Shown here piece after piece: positions 53,889 to 58,954 of a DNA stretch of 58,954 bases. The notes beneath the pieces were generated by a model. The model saw nothing but the letters and a program-made list of their open reading frames with translations. It made no database searches and had not been told where the DNA came from. The stretch spans positions 1 to 58,954 of the forward strand of contig CAKUMB010000012.1 in NCBI GenBank assembly GCA_934667475.1, given 5' to 3'. Source of the stretch: an uncultured Muribaculaceae bacterium (GTDB lineage Bacteria; Bacteroidota; Bacteroidia; Bacteroidales; Muribaculaceae). The position numbers and the translations under genes are program-made. Positions within the stretch are counted from its first letter, which is position 1. Each line of letters opens with the position of its first letter.

Positions 53889-55949
53889 TTATTGTTTCTT
53901 GTCTTTTTTGAAGTTCTTTTCCACAAGGGTGCGCAGCTTGGCCGGCGTCAGGGTGGGGGCATACTTGTCAAACGGCAGCAGCATGCGGCATCCCGAGGCA
54001 TACTCGCTGCACCCGTAGGCTGTGCGCCCCTTCACCAGGTGGCCCTTGCCGCACACGGGGCACGGAATCTCCTCTATCGACTTGATGCGGGGCCGGCGCG
54101 GCTTCTTGGCGGCAGCGGCCCCGCCGGCAGGCTTCTTGGGCTTGTCGTCCTCCACCACAATGTTGGTGCCGCTGTGGTCGCGCAGCACAGTCAGCACTAT
54201 TTCGCTCACCATCTGCTTCAATTCGTCGATGAACTGCTGTGCGGCAAACTCGCCGCGCTCTATTTTGCGCAGCTTGTTTTCCCACAGGCCGGTGAGCTTG
54301 GCGCTCTTCAGCAGGGGGTCCTTGATGGTGTCGATGAGCTGCATTCCTGCCGGGGTGGGCACAAGGCTTTTGCGCTCCTTGCGTATGTAGTGGCGCTTAA
54401 ACAGCGTCTCGATGATGGCTGCGCGAGTCGACGGGCGCCCGATGCCGTTTTCCTTCATGGCGTCGCGCAGGGCCTCGTCGTCAACAAGCTTGCCGGCCGT
54501 CTCCATGGCGCGCAGCAGCGTGCCCTCGGTGTAGAGTTTGGGCGGCTGGGTGGCCTTCTTGGCCAGCGATGGCTTGTGCGGGCCGCTCTCGCCCTTCGTC
54601 ATGGGCGGCAGCACGCCGCTTGCCTCGTCGCCCTCGGAGGCCTGTTTGGCGTCTTTGGCGCTGGCATACACGGCGCGCCAGCCCTCATTCTCTATTTGCT
54701 TGCCGGTGGCCTTAAACTCGTGGCCGTTGATGTCGGCCATCACCGTGGTGGCCAGAAATTGGCAGTCGGGATAGAATGCGGCAATGAAGCGCTTGGCCAC
54801 GAGGTCGTACACCAGCTTCTCGTCGCGCGACAGTGTGGCGCGCACGGGGTCGACGTTGGTGGGGATGATGGCGTGGTGGTCGGTGACCTTTGAGTTGTCG
54901 AACACCTTTTTGCTCTTCGGAATTTTACCGGCCAGCACGGGCGCGGCCAGTGGAGCGTAGGGCGACATGGCCTTGAGTATGCCCGGCACCTTGGGGTAGA
55001 TGTCATCGCTCAAGTAGGTGGTGTCGACGCGCGGATAGGTGGTCACCTTTTTCTCATACAGGCTTTGTATTAGCTTCAGCGTCACGTCGGCCGAGAACGA
55101 GAATTTTTTGTTGCACTCCACCTGCAGGCTGGTGAGGTCGAACAGCCGCGGCGGAGCCTCGCGCCCTTTCTTGGCCGTGACCGATGTCACGGTGAGCGGC
55201 GCTGCCTTGATGCTCTCGAGCACGGTCTGCGCATCGGCCTCGGTGGCATACCGGCCTTTGGTGGAGTTGAATGTGGCGCCGCGGTAAAGGGTCTTAATCT
55301 CCCAGTAGTCTTGCGGCACAAAGTTGTCGATTTCGCGCTGGCGGGCCACTATCAAGGCCAGGGTGGGGGTCTGCACGCGGCCTATCGACAGCACGTTGCG
55401 CGACTGTGCGTATTGCAGTGTGTAGAGCCGCGTGGCGTTCATGCCCAGCATCCAGTCGCCTATGGCGCGCGACAGTCCCGCGAAATACAGGTTGTTGAAG
55501 TCGCTGCCGGGCTTCAACTGCCCGAAGCCCTCGCGTATGCTCTCGTCGGTGAGCGACGAAATCCACAGCCGCCTCACGGGCACCCTGCACTCGGCCTTCT
55601 GGTACACCCACCGCTGAATCAGTTCGCCCTCCTGTCCGGCATCGCCGCAGTTAATCACCTCGTCGGCGCCGGCAATCAGGCTCTTTATCACTCCAAACTG
55701 GCGCTTGTATCCGTCGTCGTCGATCAGCTTGATGCCAAAGCGTTGCGGCACCATGGGCAGCGCGCCCAGACTCCAGCGGCGCCACAGGTCGGTGTAGTCG
55801 GCTGGCTCCTTGAGCTCGCACAGGTGGCCGAAGGTCCACGTCACCTGATAGCCGTTGCCCTCATAGTAGCCGTCGTGGCGGTCGGTGGCGCCGAGAATGG
55901 CGGCGATGTCGCGCGCCACGCTCGGTTTCTCGGTTACGCACACTTTCAT
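53889..55949 (-). CDS. topB: DNA topoisomerase III
   Basis: Type IA topoisomerase that resolves single-strand crossings. From ATG 55949 (MKVCVTEKPSVARDIAAIL) the protein has 686 aa; this start overlaps the mazG stop by 4 nt (ATGA), supporting it over the longer frame to 55994. The Toprim domain is N-terminal (ITEKPS-like VTEKPS; INCGDAGQEGELIQRW at about 100-115 with Asp/Glu metal ligands), and the active-site Tyr lies in RVQTPTLALI ... TTYPRVDTTYLSDD (about 300). The C-terminal zinc-finger-like region has CPVCGKGHLVKG and a Lys-rich tail. Confidence 0.95.
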   Translation of the reverse strand: MKVCVTEKPSVARDIAAILGATDRHDGYYEGNGYQVTWTFGHLCELKEPADYTDLWRRWSLGALPMVPQRFGIKLIDDDGYKRQFGVIKSLIAGADEVINCGDAGQEGELIQRWVYQKAECRVPVRRLWISSLTDESIREGFGQLKPGSDFNNLYFAGLSRAIGDWMLGMNATRLYTLQYAQSRNVLSIGRVQTPTLALIVARQREIDNFVPQDYWEIKTLYRGATFNSTKGRYATEADAQTVLESIKAAPLTVTSVTAKKGREAPPRLFDLTSLQVECNKKFSFSADVTLKLIQSLYEKKVTTYPRVDTTYLSDDIYPKVPGILKAMSPYAPLAAPVLAGKIPKSKKVFDNSKVTDHHAIIPTNVDPVRATLSRDEKLVYDLVAKRFIAAFYPDCQFLATTVMADINGHEFKATGKQIENEGWRAVYASAKDAKQASEGDEASGVLPPMTKGESGPHKPSLAKKATQPPKLYTEGTLLRAMETAGKLVDDEALRDAMKENGIGRPSTRAAIIETLFKRHYIRKERKSLVPTPAGMQLIDTIKDPLLKSAKLTGLWENKLRKIERGEFAAQQFIDELKQMVSEIVLTVLRDHSGTNIVVEDDKPKKPAGGAAAAKKPRRPRIKSIEEIPCPVCGKGHLVKGRTAYGCSEYASGCRMLLPFDKYAPTLTPAKLRTLVEKNFKKDKKQ

Positions 55950-56749
55950 CGGTCGTCCTCCTCTCCCAGCCTCAAGCGTTTGGCCTCGTCCCACAGTGCG
56001 TCCATCTCGGCCAGGGTGAGTTCGTTGATGCGGCGGCCCTGGCTGCTGGCGGCCGCCTCGATGTGGTTGAAGCGGGCGGTGAACTTGCGGTTGGTGCGCT
56101 CAAGGGCGTTGTCGGGGCGCACGCCGTAGAGGCGCGCTGCGTTGACCACCGAAAACAGCAGGTCGCCAAACTCCTTCTCGCGGTCGGCCTCGTGGCCGTC
56201 CACAAGTTCGCGCTCCACCTCGCCGGTCTCTTCGCGCACTTTGGCCCACACGTCTTCCTTGCACTCCCAGTCAAATCCCACGCTGGCCGCCTTCTCCTGT
56301 ATGCGCTCGGCCTTGATGAGCGACGGCAGCGAGCGGGGCACTCCGCCCAGCACGGTCTTGTTGCCGCCCTTTTCGCGCAGCTTTATCTCCTCCCACGTTT
56401 CGCCGCCCTCGGCTGCGCTGGGCGCGCCGGCATAGATGTGGGGGTGGCGGAACACGAGTTTCTCGCGCACGGCGTTGCACACGTCGGTGAAGTCAAACTG
56501 CCATTTCTCTTCGGCAATGCAGGCATACAGCAGCACGTGCATCAGCACGTCGCCAAGTTCCTTTTTAATGGCTTCGGGGTCGCCAGCCATCAGGGCGTCG
56601 GCCAGTTCCATTGCCTCCTCGATGGTGTTGGGGCGCAGGCTCTCGTAGGTCTGTGCCGAGTCCCACGGGCACTGCTGGCGCAGTGTGCGCACCACCGTCA
56701 TCAGGCTTTCCAGCGCATCAAGGGCGCTACTGTTGCTGTTTGTTGCCAT
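55946..56749 (-). CDS. mazG: Nucleoside triphosphate pyrophosphohydrolase MazG
   Basis: Hydrolyses (d)NTPs to monophosphates, cleaning the nucleotide pool. The protein is 267 aa with two MazG repeats: TIEEAMELADAL...EELGDVLMHVLLY type motif near residues 42-73 (EEAMELADA, KKELGDVLMHVLLY) and REETGEVERELVDG...EKEFGDLLFSVVN near 172-203, both carrying the metal-binding EExxE/ExxD pattern. Its start overlaps the end of dsbD by 23 nt and its end overlaps topB by 4 nt. Confidence 0.95.
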   Translation of the reverse strand: MATNSNSSALDALESLMTVVRTLRQQCPWDSAQTYESLRPNTIEEAMELADALMAGDPEAIKKELGDVLMHVLLYACIAEEKWQFDFTDVCNAVREKLVFRHPHIYAGAPSAAEGGETWEEIKLREKGGNKTVLGGVPRSLPSLIKAERIQEKAASVGFDWECKEDVWAKVREETGEVERELVDGHEADREKEFGDLLFSVVNAARLYGVRPDNALERTNRKFTARFNHIEAAASSQGRRINELTLAEMDALWDEAKRLRLGEEDDR

Positions 56750-58733
56750 TTGCCTTATAGTTGTTAAGTCCCTTGTTCAGGAAGTCGATGAATTTGTTCA
56801 CATCCTCGTCATACACCGCCGGACCCGACATCAGCCGCCCTTGGGCGTCGAGCACCACGTAGTAGGGCTGCGAGTTGGCCCCAAACTTTGAGCGCTGCAG
56901 GTAGCTCCACAGGTCGCCGTAGGTGTCGAGCTCCACCTGGCGGCCGTTCTCCTCCACAAACACCGGCTGCGGCATAGTCTTTTTGTCGTCCACCATCAGC
57001 TTTATGGTCACGAAGTCGCGGGCAATGGCAGTCTTCACCTGGTCTTTGTCGAGCACAGCGCCGTCCATTTTGCGGCAGTTCACGCAGCCGTAGCCCGAGA
57101 AGTCGAGCAGCACTGGCTTGCCTGCGCGGGCTGCGGCGCGCATGCCCTGCTCGTAGTCGCCGTATTGTGACAGCTCTTCGCCATACAGGTTGAAGTCCTG
57201 GGTGCTGAGCGGCGGCACAAACGCGCTGGTGGCGCGCAGCGGGGCGCCCCACAGTCCGGGCACCAGATAGGCGGTGAATGCCAGCGATGCCAGTGCCAGC
57301 ATAAAGCGCGTCACGCCCACTCCGCTCTGGCGCGGCTCGCCGTCGCTCTTGAAGCGGAACACGCCCAGCAGGTACAGCCCCAACAGGCCGAATATGGCTA
57401 TCCACAGCGCCAGAAATGTCTCGCGGTCGAGCAGGTGCCAGCCATAGGCAAGGTCGGCCACCGAGAGGAATTTGAGCGACAGTGCCAGCTCGATGAAGCC
57501 CAGCACCACCTTCACGGTGTTGAGCCAGCCGCCCGACTTGGGCATCCGTTTAAGCACCGACGGAAACATGGCAAAGAAGCTGAACGGAATGGCAAGCGCC
57601 AGCGCAAACGCGCCCATGCCCACGGCCGGCCCCGCCATGCTGCCCATGGTGGCCGCCTCCACCAGCAGCGTGCCTATAATCGGGCCTGTGCATGAAAATG
57701 ACACTATCACCAGCGTGAATGCCATGAAGAAGATGCTCAGCATGCCGGTGGTGCGCTCGGTGGCGCTGTCGAGTCTGTTGCTCCACGACGACGGCAGCGT
57801 GATTTCAAATGCGCCGAAAAACGACACCGCAAACACCACCAGCAGCAGGAAAAACACCACATTGCACACCGCATTGGTGGCAATGGCGTTAAGCTCGCTG
57901 GCACCATACACGGCGGTCACCGCCAGGCCAAGGGCCAGATATATCACTATTATCGACGCGCCATATATGGCCGCGTTGCGCACACTCTTGGCGCGCCCGC
58001 CACTCTTTTTCAGGAAGAAACTCACCGTCATCGGTATTATGGGCCACACACACGGTGTGAGCAGTGCCAGCAGGCCGCCGCCAAAGCAGGCCGCGAATAT
58101 ATACCACAGCGAGGCCGTTGCCGCACTGCCACTGTCGCTGCTGGGCTCGGCCTTCACGGGTGCCCACAGCTGGTCTTGGCTCACACTGTCGGCCACCGTT
58201 GCAGCCGCTGCGGCAGGCTGTGTGGCGCTGGTGGAGTCGGCCGCGGCCTCTGTCTGCCCCGAAGCCGTGGCTGCAGTGCCGCTGAAGTTGAATGGCTCCT
58301 TGGCCGGCGACGAGCACTGGGTGTCGTTGCAGCTCATGTAGCCCACATTGCCCTTTATAGAATAGTTGGCGGCAGTCGCCGTGAACCGCTGCGTCAGCGT
58401 CACGCTGCCAGTCCACCAGCTCAGGTCCACGCCAAAGTTCGGGTCGTGGTGGCGCTGCGGCTTGCGGTCGGGCTTCAACCCGCCTTCCAGCTTCACACCC
58501 TTCAGCTCCTTCCAGTCGACACTGGTGGGCACGGGGCCGTCGGCCACAGCCTCGGTTGAATACATGTGCCAACCATCGTCGATTGTGGCCGTGAACGTAA
58601 TCACACCATGTGAGTCGTCGGTCATCTTAATGGCCGACTTCCACTTCACAGGATTCACTATCTGGGCCACGGCACCCACTACGCATAGCAGGCAGGTGGC
58701 CGAAATCAAAAAGAGTCGCTTCATCATATTCAT
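56727..58733 (-). CDS. dsbD: DsbD-type thiol:disulfide interchange protein
   Basis: Transfers electrons from cytosolic thioredoxin across the inner membrane to periplasmic proteins. The protein has 668 aa. After a signal peptide (LFLISATCLLCVVGAVAQ) comes the DsbD-alpha-like domain with Cys135 and Cys140 (SCNDTQC), an Ala/Thr-rich linker, eight or so membrane helices with Cys228 (LTPCVWP) and Cys348 (SFSCTGP), and a C-terminal thioredoxin domain with CVNC (Cys550, Cys553). All six expected redox Cys are present. The start could be any of three closely spaced ATGs (58733, 58727, 58724). Confidence 0.94.
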   Translation of the reverse strand: MNMMKRLFLISATCLLCVVGAVAQIVNPVKWKSAIKMTDDSHGVITFTATIDDGWHMYSTEAVADGPVPTSVDWKELKGVKLEGGLKPDRKPQRHHDPNFGVDLSWWTGSVTLTQRFTATAANYSIKGNVGYMSCNDTQCSSPAKEPFNFSGTAATASGQTEAAADSTSATQPAAAAATVADSVSQDQLWAPVKAEPSSDSGSAATASLWYIFAACFGGGLLALLTPCVWPIIPMTVSFFLKKSGGRAKSVRNAAIYGASIIVIYLALGLAVTAVYGASELNAIATNAVCNVVFFLLLVVFAVSFFGAFEITLPSSWSNRLDSATERTTGMLSIFFMAFTLVIVSFSCTGPIIGTLLVEAATMGSMAGPAVGMGAFALALAIPFSFFAMFPSVLKRMPKSGGWLNTVKVVLGFIELALSLKFLSVADLAYGWHLLDRETFLALWIAIFGLLGLYLLGVFRFKSDGEPRQSGVGVTRFMLALASLAFTAYLVPGLWGAPLRATSAFVPPLSTQDFNLYGEELSQYGDYEQGMRAAARAGKPVLLDFSGYGCVNCRKMDGAVLDKDQVKTAIARDFVTIKLMVDDKKTMPQPVFVEENGRQVELDTYGDLWSYLQRSKFGANSQPYYVVLDAQGRLMSGPAVYDEDVNKFIDFLNKGLNNYKANGNKQQQ

Positions 58734-58743
58734 ATTAGATGTG

Positions 58744-58774
58744 CAAAATTAGTGCAAACCGAGCGCAACGCCAA
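58744..58774 (-). promoter_or_regulatory. Promoter of dsbD-mazG-topB
   Basis: On the minus strand TTG (plus CAA 58772-58774), 20 nt, TAATTTTG (plus CAAAATTA 58744-58751). The leader is only a few bases. TTGCAC directly precedes the -7 box. Confidence 0.65.
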
Positions 58775-58878
58775 AAAATGAGCTTGCTCATATTTTTGCA
58801 TTGCCGAGGTGCAGCCTGATTTATGAAAAATTAGTGCAAACCGAGCGCAACGCCAAAAAAATGAGCTTGCTCATATTT
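58745..58878 (-). repeat. Duplicated promoter-bearing repeat, 50 bp x 2
   Basis: AAATTAGTGCAAACCGAGCG followed by CAACGCCAAAAAATGAGCTTG and CTCATATTT occurs at about 58745-58795 and 58827-58878, about 82 bp apart. Each unit holds the hairpin ATGAGC-TT-GCTCAT. In the second unit the -7 box is TAATTTTT, so only the unit nearer dsbD keeps the full promoter. Confidence 0.8.
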
Positions 58879-58954
58879 CCTGACTTCGTCATTGCGTACC
58901 CCAAAAGTCTTCGTCAAAGAGTTTAGCTATTTTCTGATGCCTTGCCATTAACAT
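58879..58954. other. Right edge of window
   Basis: Seventy-six bases after the duplicated repeat with no recognisable gene start or RNA. Confidence 0.4.

Overview
The window looks like chromosomal DNA from a GC-rich member of the Bacteroidales, most likely a Muribaculaceae-like gut bacterium. The evidence is (i) many promoters of the Bacteroidetes type (TTG at -33, about 19-21 nt, then TAnnTTTG at -7), (ii) lipoproteins whose mature N-terminus is Cys-Ser-Asn-Asp-Glu, as in the Bacteroidetes surface-export signal, (iii) families largely confined to Bacteroidales (DUF6562-, DUF6242-, DUF6089- and DUF4827-like proteins), and (iv) the conserved order DUF6242, DUF6089, uppS, bamA, two ompH/skp genes. 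Species-level assignment cannot be made from the sequence alone.

Layout. 1-250: outer end of an IS3-family-like element and a 50-residue orphan. 0.5-2.3 kb: surface lipoprotein (DUF6562 plus beta-helix). 2.7-8.7 kb: patatin-like phospholipase, a complete phage-type large terminase, and an 816-residue propeller-like protein faintly resembling a phage tail/stabilisation protein, with no capsid, portal or integrase: the most puzzling part of the window. 8.75-8.95 kb: a candidate small RNA with its own promoter and terminator. 9-13.5 kb: comF and recX, pyrE with an SRPBCC protein, prmC, ribD. 13.7-20.7 kb: envelope-biogenesis run (DUF6242 lipoprotein, DUF6089 barrel, UppS, BamA, two Skp-like chaperones). 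20.7-23.8 kb: intergenic repeat cluster on both sides of a second DUF6562/beta-helix lipoprotein. 23.9-27.9 kb: large secreted PKD/chitobiase-like protein and a nitroreductase, both on the minus strand.

28-34.4 kb: a transglutaminase-like protein, an NlpC/P60 dipeptidyl-peptidase (YkfC type) and a dipeptide epimerase form a likely murein-peptide recycling operon, followed by an SGNH hydrolase and an MBOAT acyltransferase that look like an acyl-transfer pair. 34.4-35.4 kb: decayed region with an AraC-type regulator remnant and a repeat-protein fragment. 35.4-41.2 kb: BspA-like LRR protein, DHH phosphoesterase, DUF4827 lipoprotein, glmM and a GT4 glycosyltransferase.

41.2-58.7 kb is all minus strand: an uncharacterised pair of exported proteins (311 and 755 aa), an OmpA-family protein, a PiT phosphate transporter downstream of a histidine kinase/response regulator pair, hflX with a third skp-like gene, tRNA-His, a tiny Cys-rich membrane protein coupled to a NUDIX hydrolase, and the overlapping dsbD-mazG-topB run. 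The right edge carries a duplicated promoter-bearing repeat upstream of dsbD.

All calls come from reading sequence and recalling family motifs; no database search was run.
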